Notes: generated from the letters alone by a model not told the origin. Counted from the stretch's first letter, positions 44,183-53,175 are shown. The stretch is 64,000 nt of DNA from JAKAGZ01 sp035266865 (GCA_035266865.1 DATFMR010000024.1:10344-74343), one strand, 5' to 3'. Translations and numbers: made by a program.

Positions 44183-45084
44183 TACTTAAACGAAAATAAA
44201 TTTTTAAATACGTGCCCGGCAATAGACGGATTTTCCTTTAACCTTCTAACTGAATATTTGTACCAATGTTCTCCAAACGGGATGTAAATTCTGATTTTAA
44301 ATCCATCTGCATTTATTTTATCTCTCAGATCTTCTCTTACTCCAAGCAGCATTTGAAATTCAAATTTATCTTTAGATACTTTTAATTCTTCTATTAATTT
44401 CATAGCCCCTTTTATTAAATATTCGTCATGAGTTGCAATACCCACATAGTTCCCACCTTTCAGCATTATTTCCAATATTTTTAAATAATTATCACGAATT
44501 ACCTGTTTATCTTTATAAGCAATTGACTGTGATTCAATATAAATACCTTTACATAATCTGTAATTGGTATTTAATTTATTTAATAATACTACATCATCAT
44601 AAGTCCTTTTCAAATATGACTGGACTACGATGCCAACATTTTCGAAATTTGATAATAATTTTTTGTATAAATTTATAGTTGGATCAGTATAAGGAGAGTC
44701 TTCCATATCAAGCCTTACAAAATTGCCAATTTTTTCAGCTTTCTCAACAATTTCTTTTGCCTGATCGAAAGCAAATTCCGTATCAAGATTTAATCCTAGT
44801 TGGGTAGGTTTTAAAGATAAATTTGCTTTCAGTTTATTCTCATCAATTGCCTCAAGTACCTTGAGACATTCATTCTTGGCTTCAATAGCTTCATCTTTAT
44901 TTTGGATAGCTTCACCAAGGACATCTATTGTGCCATAAATTCCTTTGGCATTTAATTGATTTACTAAATTTACAGCATCGTCCAGTGTACGGCCAGCAAT
45001 ATATTTTTTCGAAAATATCCAGACCAATGATCTGGGCATCATTTGAACAATTGCAACTATTATTTTATTTAGAATATTCAACAT
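44182..45084 (-). CDS. Proline dehydrogenase
   Basis: A 300-residue monofunctional PRODH, the FAD enzyme that oxidises proline to pyrroline-5-carboxylate and passes electrons to quinone. The TIM-barrel marks are present: NLSLKPTQLGL (about 89-99), RLDMEDSPYTDP (about 124-135), IATHDEYLI (about 221-229), and the C-terminal IRIYIPFGEHWYKYSVRRLKE block binding substrate and FAD. It lacks the P5C dehydrogenase half of PutA. A well-matched promoter lies directly upstream, and tsaD follows with a one-base overlap. Confidence 0.93.
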   Translation of the reverse strand: MLNILNKIIVAIVQMMPRSLVWIFSKKYIAGRTLDDAVNLVNQLNAKGIYGTIDVLGEAIQNKDEAIEAKNECLKVLEAIDENKLKANLSLKPTQLGLNLDTEFAFDQAKEIVEKAEKIGNFVRLDMEDSPYTDPTINLYKKLLSNFENVGIVVQSYLKRTYDDVVLLNKLNTNYRLCKGIYIESQSIAYKDKQVIRDNYLKILEIMLKGGNYVGIATHDEYLIKGAMKLIEELKVSKDKFEFQMLLGVREDLRDKINADGFKIRIYIPFGEHWYKYSVRRLKENPSIAGHVFKNLFSFK

Positions 45085-45104
45085 ATCACCTTAATTTTGA
45101 CTTC

Positions 45105-45135
45105 CAAATTTAGTCTTGTTATAAAACTAAATCAA
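45105..45135 (-). promoter_or_regulatory. Bacteroidetes-type promoter of proline dehydrogenase
   Basis: On the minus strand TTG (45135-45133) is followed after exactly 20 bases by TAAATTTG (45112-45105). This matches the -33/-7 consensus TTG-N19-21-TAnnTTTG. The start codon lies 20 bases further, with an AAGGTGAT ribosome-binding site between. Confidence 0.55.
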
Positions 45136-45370
45136 TAAAATAGAGACACTACACAAAATGGACGATTACATTTTAGTATGTTGAAATAGATTTTTTAATT
45201 AGCTGCTGCTCTGCTTGAGAAATTTTATTCAGATTATTGCAATGCAGAACAAACATTCAAAAAGAATAAATGAGTTGGCAAATTTTTTAAATAAAATAAT
45301 TTTTGGAAAACTTTTTATTAATCTTGTCCGATAATTTAGAAGTGATAATTACATTATCATTCGTTCTATT

Positions 45371-45979
45371 TTAAGGGTTAATTTTACCGGCAATCATCAT
45401 TAAAAGTAGTTCTGCTTTTTGTTTAAGGTCAGTTAAAGTAGAATCATTATCAAAAATGAAATCTGCTCTTTTCTTTTTTTCAGCTTCGGGTATCTGAAAT
45501 CCATTTCGTTTATCAAATTCCAGTCCAGTCATTTTATCAGCTTTGATTTTCCTGTTTTTTCTGTTATCCTCTTTAGAACAAATCAAGACAACATAATCAA
45601 ACATATCTTCCATATTGGCTTCATAAATTAAAGCAGCCTCAACAAAAATTATTTTATTATTAGAATTTTCATTAAATATTTTTTCTAATTTTTTAAAAAC
45701 TAAAGGATGAATTATAGAATTTATCTCTAGAAGTTTTTTATTATTAGAGAAGACTTTTTCTGAAAGAAAAACTTTGTTCGGTTTACCATTTTTATAGGAT
45801 TCTGAACCAAATGATTTAATTATTAGAGTTTTGGCTTTCTCATCATTGGCCAGAATATCTTTTGCAAGATCATCCGCTTTAATAACTATGTATCCTCTGG
45901 ATTCAATAAAGTCACAAAAAGTCGATTTCCCTGAACCAATATTTCCTGTTACTGCAATTCTTAAAGCACTGTTTTTCAT
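45371..45979 (-). CDS. coaE: Dephospho-CoA kinase
   Basis: The last enzyme of CoA synthesis, phosphorylating dephospho-CoA at the 3' hydroxyl. The 202-residue length is usual. The P-loop GNIGSGKST is at residues 12-20, the DDLAKDIL substrate motif near 36-43, and VEAALIYEANM near 117-127. It follows rny by 48 bases, at the downstream end of the thrS-to-rny cluster. Confidence 0.95.
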   Translation of the reverse strand: MKNSALRIAVTGNIGSGKSTFCDFIESRGYIVIKADDLAKDILANDEKAKTLIIKSFGSESYKNGKPNKVFLSEKVFSNNKKLLEINSIIHPLVFKKLEKIFNENSNNKIIFVEAALIYEANMEDMFDYVVLICSKEDNRKNRKIKADKMTGLEFDKRNGFQIPEAEKKKRADFIFDNDSTLTDLKQKAELLLMMIAGKINP

Positions 45980-46027
45980 AAATTGATTTTGGGCAAAATT
46001 AATTGCGGGAAAATTCTCCCGCCAAAA

Positions 46028-47602
46028 TTATCTTGCATAACTTATTTTTCTAACTTCCCGGATAACCGTAACTTTAATTTGTCCCGGGTATTCCATTTCT
46101 TCTTCAATTTTTGCAGCAATATCGTGTGATAATTTATCGGCTACAACGTCATCAATTTTATCATGCTCAACCACAACTCTTATTTCTCTTCCTGCCTGAA
46201 TCGCATAGGTTTTGGCAACACCTTCAAAAGATTTTGCAAGAGCCTCAAGAGTTTCCAAACGTTTAACATAACCCTCCAAAGGTTCTCGCCTTGCTCCAGG
46301 CCTTGCACCACTTATTGCGTCCGCAGCCTGTACAAGTGGGGCTATAGGATGTTCCATTTCAATATCTTCGTGATGTGAACCTATTGCATTTGCTACAATT
46401 GGATGTTCTTTGAATTTCTTTGCAAGGTCATAGCCTAAAAGTGCATGCGGACCTTCAATGCTTTTATCAACTGTTTTGCCAACATCGTGTAGCAAACCTG
46501 CCCGCTTTGCCATCGTCACATCAAGCCCTACTTCAGCAGCCATTATTCCTGTAAGATAAGCTACTTCAATGCTATGTTGCATTAGGTTCTGACCGTAGCT
46601 TGAACGATATCTCATTTTGCCAACGTGCCTGATTAATTCAGAATGCATATTGTGAAGTCCGAGTTGAAGAATAACATTTTCACCTTCTCTAAGCATCTCT
46701 TCATCAAGTTCTTGCTTTACTTTTTCAACAACTTCTTCAATTCTGGCAGGATGGATTCTTCCGTCAGAAATTAATCTTTCGAGTGAAACTCTTGCTACTT
46801 CTCTTCTGAATTGATCGAATGAAGAAAGGATAACTGCTTCGGGTGTGTCGTCTACAATTACATCAACGCCGGTTGCCGCCTCAAAAGAGCGAATATTCCT
46901 ACCTTCTTTTCCAATAATTCTACCTTTCATATCATCATTCTGAATCTGAACTACAGAAACAGTAGTTTCTATTGAATGGTCTGCAGCAGTTCTCTGAATA
47001 GCTTGGACAATGACCTTCTGAGCTTCTCTTTTTGCATCAGCTTTTGCCTGATCGTGAATTTCTTTAACAGTTACTGCAGCATCTATCTTAGCCTGGTGCG
47101 TAACATTTTCTATCAACATTTTCTTTGCGTCTTCTGCAGTTAAACCTGATATTTTTTCAAGCTTTTGGTTTGTTTCATTTTCAAGCTTGTTTACTTCCTG
47201 CATCCTGATATCAAGATTTTTCTTAAGTTCGCTTAATTCTTTATCAGTATCCTTAATTTCTTTTTCTTTTTTGATAACCAAATCAAACTTTTTTTCAATA
47301 TTTTCTTCTCTGATACTAAGCTGCTTTTCAAGATTGCTGATTTTTTGTCGTTTCTGATTTATTTCATTATCAAAGTCAACTTTTTTCTTGTACCATTCGT
47401 CTTTAACTTCTAAAAGTTTTTCTCTTTTGATATTATTAGATTCTTTTTGTGCATCTTCTATAATTTGTTTTGCTTTTTCCTCGGCAGAAAGCAGACTCTT
47501 TTTTCCAATTTTACTATTAAACTTCCATCCTAAATAGAAGAACAAAACAACCAAGACTACTGCCATCGGTATTAGAATCAATATGTCCAAAGATACCGGC
47601 AT
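46028..47602 (-). CDS. rny: Ribonuclease Y
   Basis: A 524-residue membrane-anchored endoribonuclease that starts mRNA decay. An N-terminal transmembrane helix (about 8-27) is followed by a long Lys/Glu-rich coiled coil (about 40-200). A KH domain (MKGRIIGKEGRNIRSFE about 224-240) and an HD domain (LLHDVGKTVDKS about 370-381, with SHHEDIE about 407-413) complete it. All family parts are present. It lies downstream of the zapA/6S RNA locus, as in many Bacteroidota. Confidence 0.97.
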   Translation of the reverse strand: MPVSLDILILIPMAVVLVVLFFYLGWKFNSKIGKKSLLSAEEKAKQIIEDAQKESNNIKREKLLEVKDEWYKKKVDFDNEINQKRQKISNLEKQLSIREENIEKKFDLVIKKEKEIKDTDKELSELKKNLDIRMQEVNKLENETNQKLEKISGLTAEDAKKMLIENVTHQAKIDAAVTVKEIHDQAKADAKREAQKVIVQAIQRTAADHSIETTVSVVQIQNDDMKGRIIGKEGRNIRSFEAATGVDVIVDDTPEAVILSSFDQFRREVARVSLERLISDGRIHPARIEEVVEKVKQELDEEMLREGENVILQLGLHNMHSELIRHVGKMRYRSSYGQNLMQHSIEVAYLTGIMAAEVGLDVTMAKRAGLLHDVGKTVDKSIEGPHALLGYDLAKKFKEHPIVANAIGSHHEDIEMEHPIAPLVQAADAISGARPGARREPLEGYVKRLETLEALAKSFEGVAKTYAIQAGREIRVVVEHDKIDDVVADKLSHDIAAKIEEEMEYPGQIKVTVIREVRKISYAR

Positions 47603-47640
47603 TTTTCCTCCAAGTGTAGGTATAATTATAAAAATATAGC

Positions 47641-47863
47641 CGCCGCAGCCAGTCCGGTGATTCTAGAAAAACGTCAAATCAGCCACATAAGTGGGAATCA
47701 GCCCGAACGCTTTTTGCTTCCACTGTTCCGGCCTGCCTGCCGTAAGGCAGGTAAAACCAAAATCCCCGGCATGCGGGTTGAGGCCTGCAATCGACGCCGT
47801 AAGTCCAACTCCCGGTTGCTTAAAAGTTAGTTTTTCATATTTATGCGGACTGACAGTGCGGCA
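47641..47863 (-). ncRNA. ssrS: Probable 6S RNA
   Basis: This roughly 220-base, notably GC-richer gap between zapA and rny has no ORF. Its ends pair on the minus strand: 5' CCGCACTGTCAGTCCG (47861-47846) with 3' CGGACTGGCTGCGG (47656-47643). They form a long closing stem with a 2-base bulge. Internal stems (GGGAGTTG with CAACCC) fit an extended rod. The position next to zapA is the classic ssrS location, and Bacteroidota have a 6S-type RNA. The call rests on synteny and partial structure; I cannot run a covariance search. A CCTGCC/GGCAGG palindrome is embedded at 47732-47752. Confidence 0.65.
47732..47752. repeat. CCTGCC palindrome inside the 6S-like RNA
   Basis: CCTGCC (47736-47741), GTAA, GGCAGG (47746-47751) form a perfect hairpin, with an extra CCTG unit at 47732-47735. 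A related CTGCC-TGTC-GGCAG hairpin lies at 48208-48221. It looks like a small dispersed palindromic element. Confidence 0.65.
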
Positions 47864-47867
47864 AAAT

Positions 47868-48164
47868 TTAAGATGGGTCTAACATTTCCGGTTCGTTCAG
47901 CAGAAGCTTAATTCTTTTTACTTTATCAGTAGCCTGTATAACAAATTCTCTATTCTTATTTTTTTCAATAAATAAATCATAAGCAATATTTAAACAAGCA
48001 ATAATAGCTATAGTCTGTGCTGGTTGATCTGGAAGTTCTTCTTTAGTCTCTTCCATTACCTTATTTACATATATAGCAAGTTCTTTTGCAATATCTTCAT
48101 TTTCTACTAATAAAGAATATTCTTTATCGAATATTTTAATTTTTAGCTTCTTTTTGTCCGTCAT
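47868..48164 (-). CDS. zapA: Cell division protein ZapA
   Basis: A 98-residue ZapA that binds and bundles FtsZ. The N-terminal beta strands (KLKIKIFDKEYSLLVEN, about 5-21) and the VNKVMEE and long C-terminal coiled-coil helix follow the family layout. It lies between the ZapB-like gene and the 6S-like RNA, upstream of rny. Confidence 0.93.
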   Translation of the reverse strand: MTDKKKLKIKIFDKEYSLLVENEDIAKELAIYVNKVMEETKEELPDQPAQTIAIIACLNIAYDLFIEKNKNREFVIQATDKVKRIKLLLNEPEMLDPS

Positions 48165-48201
48165 TTATGTCTTACCCATCAATAACAATTTAATTAAGAA
48201 C

Positions 48202-48525
48202 TTAAACCTGCCTGTCGGCAGTTAAATGATAATCAATCCTGGAAATTAAATTTTGCAACTTAATTTTTAGAGTTTCCGTCTCCTTTGTGTTTAATAAATT
48301 AAATAACTTCCCCTCTTCCTCTGTGTTCGCTTTTTCCAAATCAAGCTCTAAATTTACAATCTTCTGAGAAAGTGCAGTAATTTCTTTTTTAGCCCTTGCA
48401 GCAAAATCCTCAAGCTCAATGTTATGAGCCATGAGATCTTTACATTTATTCGCTAACACCGCTGCCTGTGTTTCAATTGAATTAAGATCATTAAGAAGCA
48501 TCTCGTATTTATTTGATTCAGGCAA
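48202..48525 (-). CDS. Small coiled-coil protein, ZapB-like
   Basis: A 107-residue, almost fully helical coiled coil (heptads from about 5 to 80). Its place directly before zapA and after pheT suggests a ZapB-like partner of the division ring, but sequence similarity to ZapB cannot be shown by eye. The last six codons (T-A-D-R-Q-V) are supplied by a CTGCC/GGCAG palindrome, so the natural C-terminus may have been altered by that element. It lies one base from the pheT start. Confidence 0.75.
   Translation of the reverse strand: MPESNKYEMLLNDLNSIETQAAVLANKCKDLMAHNIELEDFAARAKKEITALSQKIVNLELDLEKANTEEEGKLFNLLNTKETETLKIKLQNLISRIDYHLTADRQV
48206..48222. repeat. Palindrome forming the C-terminal codons of the ZapB-like gene
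   Basis: CTGCC (48208-48212), TGTC, GGCAG (48217-48221) form a hairpin of the same sequence class as the one at 47732-47752. It spans the last codons before the stop of the coiled-coil gene. Confidence 0.6.
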
Positions 48526-48526
48526 T

Positions 48527-50932
48527 TTAATTACCTCTTAATTTTGCATCAAAATTTTTAATTATTACAGATATCAACCTGCTAAATTCTTTTTCAACTT
48601 CCTCTTCGGTAAGAGTTCTTTCATCAGAATAATATTCTAAAGTAAAAGCCATACTTTTTTTATTATTTCCAAGAGTATCACTTTCAAAGAGATCAAAAAT
48701 TTCTACTGATCTCAATAATTCAGAACCTTCTTTTTTAATATATTTTTGAACCTCATCGAAAGCAATAGATTTATCAAAAATAAAAGCAAAATCCCTAATA
48801 ACTTTCGGAAATTTTAACGGCTCTGAGAACATCCTGTCTTTTATTTTAATTTTACTGAATTCATCCAGATCAATTTCAAAACAAAAAACATCCTGTTGAA
48901 TATCAAATTGTTTAAGAACTTCTTTTGCTACTCTGCCACCTTTCCCGATTTGTTTATTGCCCAGATTTTTAGTGAAATACAAATCAAAGAAACTATTCTT
49001 ACCGTGATAATATGAATCATTTAAAACATTGTCAAGTAAAATCTTACGCTCAAAACTTTTAAGTAATCCTTTCAGTGTAAATAAATCCGATTCTACCTGC
49101 TCCCTGTTCCATTTTTTTTCAAAGATATTACCTGTTACTACAAAAATAAGCTTCTGAGTTTCTTCAAAATCTTCAAAGCTTTTTATTTCATTTTTACCTG
49201 ATTTATTGAATATTTTTCCAATTTCGAACAGAAAAAGATTTTTTTCACCGTATTTAATATTATTAGAAACAACGCTTAAAGCACCCGGCAAAAGTGAAGT
49301 GCGCAAATATTCCATATCAAGGCTAAGTGGATTCATCAATTTAACCGGGATTCCCGTTAACATAGAATATGATTCACTTTGCAAAGGGTTATTTATCATT
49401 TCATAAAATCCAAGTGAATTTGCGGCAAACCTAATTTTATCAGCTAAAGAACTTTCATCAGTTTTTTCGCCAAGTGAAATAGAAACCTTTGAAACAGTAG
49501 GAATATTGTCGTATCCATATATTCGGGCTATTTCTTCAATCAAATCAATTTCTCTTTCAATATCAGGGCGAAAAGTAGGCACTGTGAGTTTAATTGATTC
49601 TTTCAATTCAGCGTCAACTTTAAACCCAAGTTTTTTCAATATAGATTTTACAGAAGCTTTCGGAATTGAATATCCTAATATTCTTTCAATCTGATTAAAT
49701 CTTAATTTGAGTTTTAAATTTTTTATTTTATTTGGATATTCATCAATTGCGCCAGCCAGCAATTCTCCACCAGCAAGTTCAAGAATTAATTGTGCTGCTC
49801 TTTCTGCAGCGAAAACTGTATTTCCCGGATCGGTTCCCCTTTCAAACCTGTAAGAAGCATCTGTACTCAGAGTTAAAGCTTTAGCCGTTTTTCTTATACT
49901 GGAAGGATTAAAATAAGCACTTTCAATTAATATGTTTTTTGTTGTTTCTGTAATTTCGGAATTTTCTCCACCCATTACGCCTGCAACTGCAACAGGTTTT
50001 TCGCCATCACAGATCATCAGGCTTCCTTCGGGCATTTTTCTTTCTTTTGAATCCAGCGTAGTAAATTTTGATTCAGAGGTAGTACTTTTTATAATAATTT
50101 CTTGTTTAGCTAGATTATCAAGATCAAAAGCATGCAAAGGCTGTCCGCATTCATGCATCACATAATTTGTAATATCAACAATATTGTTCCTGGGGCGCAA
50201 ACCAATTTTTACCAATCTCTGCTTCAGCCATTCAGGTGATTCTTTAATATTAATATTCTTTATTATTCTTGATGAATACCTTGGACAATTTTCAGAATCT
50301 TCAATTTTAATTGTAGCTGCACTTTTAGATTTTTCTTTTGACTCAACAAGTTTAATTTTGGGAATATTTAGTTTTAGATTAAAAATTGCAGCGATATCTC
50401 TTGCCACACCAATATGTGAAAGAGCATCAGGTCTGTTAGGAGTTATTCCAATTTCAAAGATTACATCATTTAATCCAAGTGCTTTGGTGATTTTAGTTCC
50501 GGCTTTGTATTTATCATCAAGGATTACAATTCCGTCATGATTATCACCAAATTCAAGTTCATCTTCAGAACAGATCATTCCATTAGATTCTATTCCGCGT
50601 ATTTTGGCTTTCCCAATTTTAAAACCGCCCTTAGGAATTCTTGTACCAATAGGTGCAAATATTACTTTTTGACCGGCATCAACATTTGGCGCACCGCAAA
50701 TAACCTGCAAATCATTTTTGCCGTTAAACACTTTACAGAGTGAGAGTCGGTCAGCATTGGGATGTTTCTTTTTTTCTTTTACACATGCAACAATAAATCC
50801 ATTATAGATTTCATTCTCATCGTAATAATCTTCAACTTCCAAACCTGCAAATGTAAGTTTGGAAATAATTTCCTTGTTCGAAATACCTTTTAGATCTACG
50901 TAGTCCTTTAACCAATTAAGTGAAACTTTCAA
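48527..50932 (-). CDS. pheT: Phenylalanine-tRNA ligase beta subunit
   Basis: The 801-residue beta subunit of PheRS, which binds tRNA-Phe and edits Tyr-tRNA. Domains in order are the EMAP-like tRNA-binding domain (about 40-150), B3/B4 editing (about 210-380), B5 (about 400-475), the core catalytic-like fold, and the C-terminal FDX-ACB anticodon-binding domain (about 705-800, FPKVIRDFAFIFD). The length is normal. It is 15 bases downstream of pheS. Confidence 0.97.
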   Translation of the reverse strand: MKVSLNWLKDYVDLKGISNKEIISKLTFAGLEVEDYYDENEIYNGFIVACVKEKKKHPNADRLSLCKVFNGKNDLQVICGAPNVDAGQKVIFAPIGTRIPKGGFKIGKAKIRGIESNGMICSEDELEFGDNHDGIVILDDKYKAGTKITKALGLNDVIFEIGITPNRPDALSHIGVARDIAAIFNLKLNIPKIKLVESKEKSKSAATIKIEDSENCPRYSSRIIKNINIKESPEWLKQRLVKIGLRPRNNIVDITNYVMHECGQPLHAFDLDNLAKQEIIIKSTTSESKFTTLDSKERKMPEGSLMICDGEKPVAVAGVMGGENSEITETTKNILIESAYFNPSSIRKTAKALTLSTDASYRFERGTDPGNTVFAAERAAQLILELAGGELLAGAIDEYPNKIKNLKLKLRFNQIERILGYSIPKASVKSILKKLGFKVDAELKESIKLTVPTFRPDIEREIDLIEEIARIYGYDNIPTVSKVSISLGEKTDESSLADKIRFAANSLGFYEMINNPLQSESYSMLTGIPVKLMNPLSLDMEYLRTSLLPGALSVVSNNIKYGEKNLFLFEIGKIFNKSGKNEIKSFEDFEETQKLIFVVTGNIFEKKWNREQVESDLFTLKGLLKSFERKILLDNVLNDSYYHGKNSFFDLYFTKNLGNKQIGKGGRVAKEVLKQFDIQQDVFCFEIDLDEFSKIKIKDRMFSEPLKFPKVIRDFAFIFDKSIAFDEVQKYIKKEGSELLRSVEIFDLFESDTLGNNKKSMAFTLEYYSDERTLTEEEVEKEFSRLISVIIKNFDAKLRGN

Positions 50933-50947
50933 TTTACTTTCTCCGGA

Positions 50948-51961
50948 TCAAAACTGTTTAAGAAATCTAAAATCATTTTCAAAAAATACACGAATATCAT
51001 CAATTCCGTATTTAAGCATCGCAGTTCTTTCTATTCCCATACCGAACGCATACCCTGTGTATTTTTCAGGATCATAACCAACAGATTTAAATACATTTGG
51101 ATCAACCATTCCGCATCCGAGAATCTCCAACCAGCCTGTTTGTTTACAAACCTTGCAGCCGTTTCCATTACATAAGTAACAGGTAATATCCATTTCCGCG
51201 CTGGGCTCTGTAAAAGGAAAATAACTTGTTCTGAATCTATATTTTAAATTTTCTCCATAGAATTGCCTTGCAAATGAGACAAGAGTACCTTTTAATTCTG
51301 CAAAAGTTACATCTTTATCTACGTACAAACCTTCCACCTGGTGAAACATGCAATAACTTCTTGAACTTACTGCTTCATTTCTATATACTCTTCCCGGCAT
51401 AATTGCTCTAACCGGTGGTTTATGTGATTCCATTACTCTTATCTGCACAGGTGATGTGTGGGTTCTCAGCACAAAATCTTTATTTACAAAAAATGTGTCC
51501 TGCATATCCCGCGCAGGATGGTCGGGAGCAAAGTTCAATGCTTCAAAATTATTAAAATCCGATTCGAGTTCCGGGCCTTCAAAAACAGAGAATCCAAGTC
51601 CCTTAAAAATTGATTTAATCTCATCAAGGGTTTGCGTTAAAATATGCTTGCTCCCAATTTGCCTCTCATTTCCGGGTAACGTAATATCAATTTTTTCACC
51701 GGATTCTGGTCCACCGGTCTCAAGCTTTTCTTTTAATGAATTATATTCTGTATCCGCTTTATTTTTTAGTAAGTTAAGTGACTTTCCTAAAAGTGGTTTA
51801 TCTTCTTTAGAAACATTTTTTAACTCATTAAATAATGAAGAAATAAGACCATTACGGCTAAAGTATTTTATCCGTAAATCTTCTAATTTCTTTAAATCAT
51901 CAACGGATTGGATATCCGATTGGAAGCTGTCAGTGATTTGTTTAATTTTTTCGTCAAGCAT
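50948..51961 (-). CDS. pheS: Phenylalanine-tRNA ligase alpha subunit
   Basis: The 337-residue catalytic subunit charging tRNA-Phe. An N-terminal coiled coil (1-90) precedes the class II core: motif 2 FRTSYFPFTEPSAE (about 243-256), a HTSPVQ ATP-site segment (about 168-173) and motif 3 GFGMGIERTAMLKYG-like (about 305-320). A Cys-rich insert (CYLCNGNGCKVCKQTGW, about 262-278) is the usual bacterial zinc-like loop. A stem-loop separates it from rplT and may attenuate pheST. Confidence 0.97.
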   Translation of the reverse strand: MLDEKIKQITDSFQSDIQSVDDLKKLEDLRIKYFSRNGLISSLFNELKNVSKEDKPLLGKSLNLLKNKADTEYNSLKEKLETGGPESGEKIDITLPGNERQIGSKHILTQTLDEIKSIFKGLGFSVFEGPELESDFNNFEALNFAPDHPARDMQDTFFVNKDFVLRTHTSPVQIRVMESHKPPVRAIMPGRVYRNEAVSSRSYCMFHQVEGLYVDKDVTFAELKGTLVSFARQFYGENLKYRFRTSYFPFTEPSAEMDITCYLCNGNGCKVCKQTGWLEILGCGMVDPNVFKSVGYDPEKYTGYAFGMGIERTAMLKYGIDDIRVFFENDFRFLKQF

Positions 51962-51989
51962 CAGGGATAATCTTTATATTTAAAAGAAT

Positions 51990-52026
51990 ACCCCCTAGGG
52001 ATATTCTGAATGCTCCGAAGGGGGTA
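51990..52026 (-). terminator. Stem-loop between rplT and pheS
   Basis: TACCCCCT and AGGGGGTA pair at the base, with further CCxxGG pairing inside, followed on the minus strand by TTCTTTTAAAT. It could end or attenuate the infC-rpmI-rplT message before pheST. No leader peptide is seen. Confidence 0.65.
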
Positions 52027-52030
52027 AAAA

Positions 52031-52378
52031 TTAGTTAACTGTAAACTTTACTAATTCAGCAAATGCGGAAGAATTTTCCATTGCTAAATTTGCAAGTACT
52101 TTCCTGTTTATTCCAACTCCTTTTTCATCGAGAGCGTGAATAAGTTTTGAATAAGTCGTTCCATTCTGACGGGCTGCTGCGTTTATACGAACGATCCAGA
52201 GATTTCTGAATGTTCTTTTTTTCAGCTTTCTATCTCTATAAGCATGTACAAGACCTTTTTCAACGTGATTTTTCGCTACAGTATAAACCTTGCTGCGCGC
52301 GCCCCAGTAACCTTTTGCCTGGGCCATTATTTTTTTACGCCTTCTGTGTGACGCTACTTTACTTTTTGAACGTGGCAT
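52031..52378 (-). CDS. rplT: 50S ribosomal protein L20
   Basis: A 115-residue L20 with the very basic N-terminus (VASHRRRKKIMAQAKGYWGARSK, in part at 8-25) that contacts 23S rRNA, and a globular C-terminal domain (NRKVLANLA). L20 commonly represses its own infC-rpmI-rplT operon by binding the mRNA. I cannot identify the site here. It follows rpmI by 18 bases. Confidence 0.98.
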   Translation of the reverse strand: MPRSKSKVASHRRRKKIMAQAKGYWGARSKVYTVAKNHVEKGLVHAYRDRKLKKRTFRNLWIVRINAAARQNGTTYSKLIHALDEKGVGINRKVLANLAMENSSAFAELVKFTVN

Positions 52379-52396
52379 GTTGTTATCCTTTCCTTT

Positions 52397-52588
52397 TTAT
52401 TGAATCATTATTTTCACACGCTGTTCATCTGCAGCAGTAACCATAGTAGCGTGCCTAAGGTTTCTTTTACGCTTTGTGGTTTTAGAAGTAAGAATATGAC
52501 TCCTAAAAGCCTTCTTTCTTTTGATTCCTCCAGAGGCAGTCTTCTTAAAAGACTTTTTGGCGCCCCTGTTGCTTTTCATTTTTGGCAT
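52397..52588 (-). CDS. rpmI: 50S ribosomal protein L35
   Basis: A 63-residue, highly basic L35 starting MPKMKSNRGAKKSFKKTASG, the family's standard beginning, with KRKRNLR near the end. It sits between infC (28 bases upstream) and rplT. Confidence 0.97.
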   Translation of the reverse strand: MPKMKSNRGAKKSFKKTASGGIKRKKAFRSHILTSKTTKRKRNLRHATMVTAADEQRVKIMIQ

Positions 52589-52616
52589 TTTTTCTTTCCT
52601 GTTTATTTATTCTTTT

Positions 52617-53153
52617 TTAGTTATTCTTTTTACTTTTAGTTTTTACTGGAACTAAAATTACGTTCATATTCCGCCCTTCCATTTTTATAGGACTTTCAAT
52701 TTTTGCAATGTCTTCAACTTTTTCTAAGAACCTGTTTAATAATTCTTCACCTTTTTCCGTATAAGCCATTTCTCTTCCTTTAAACATAACGGAAACTTTA
52801 ACTTTATTCCCTTCTTCAAGGAAATTTATTGCATGCTTGGCTTTAAATTCAAAATCGTGTACATCAGTATTTGGATGAAGTCTTATTTCTTTTAATATAG
52901 AAACTACTTGGTTTTTTCTTTGTAATTTTTCTCTTTTTTGTTGTTCGTATCTGAATTTACCGTAATCAATTATTTTGCAAACCGGTGGTTTAGCCTGTGG
53001 TGCAATTTCAATTAAATCCTGTCCTCTTTCTGATGAAAGTTTTAATGCATCTTTTACAGTAAAAACTCCTAATTGTGCACCATCAACATCTATTACACGT
53101 ACCTGAGAAGCGCGAATCTCCTCATTTACTCTAACATTATCTTTTTGCGCGAT
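52617..53153 (-). CDS. infC: Translation initiation factor IF-3, non-canonical ATC start
   Basis: My translation gives 178 residues: (M)AQKDNVRVNEEIRASQVR, then the N-domain ending near PPVCKIIDYGKFRYEQQKR, the linker, and the C-domain with LKEIRLHPNTDVHDFEFK and KVKVSVMFKGREMAY. No ATG, GTG or TTG fits the N-terminus. An ATC at 53153 does, 6 bases after an AGAGAGG ribosome-binding site. AUU/AUC starts in infC are known: IF-3 rejects them, which autoregulates its level. The gene lies 22 bases downstream of thrS and begins the infC-rpmI-rplT set. Confidence 0.95.
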   Translation of the reverse strand: MAQKDNVRVNEEIRASQVRVIDVDGAQLGVFTVKDALKLSSERGQDLIEIAPQAKPPVCKIIDYGKFRYEQQKREKLQRKNQVVSILKEIRLHPNTDVHDFEFKAKHAINFLEEGNKVKVSVMFKGREMAYTEKGEELLNRFLEKVEDIAKIESPIKMEGRNMNVILVPVKTKSKKNN

Positions 53154-53175
53154 TGAACACCTCTCTGAAAGTTAT

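Noticed and set aside
47691..47882. A 63-codon plus-strand frame in the zapA-rny gap
   Set aside because: It runs antisense through the structured 6S-like RNA, has odd composition and no ribosome-binding site.
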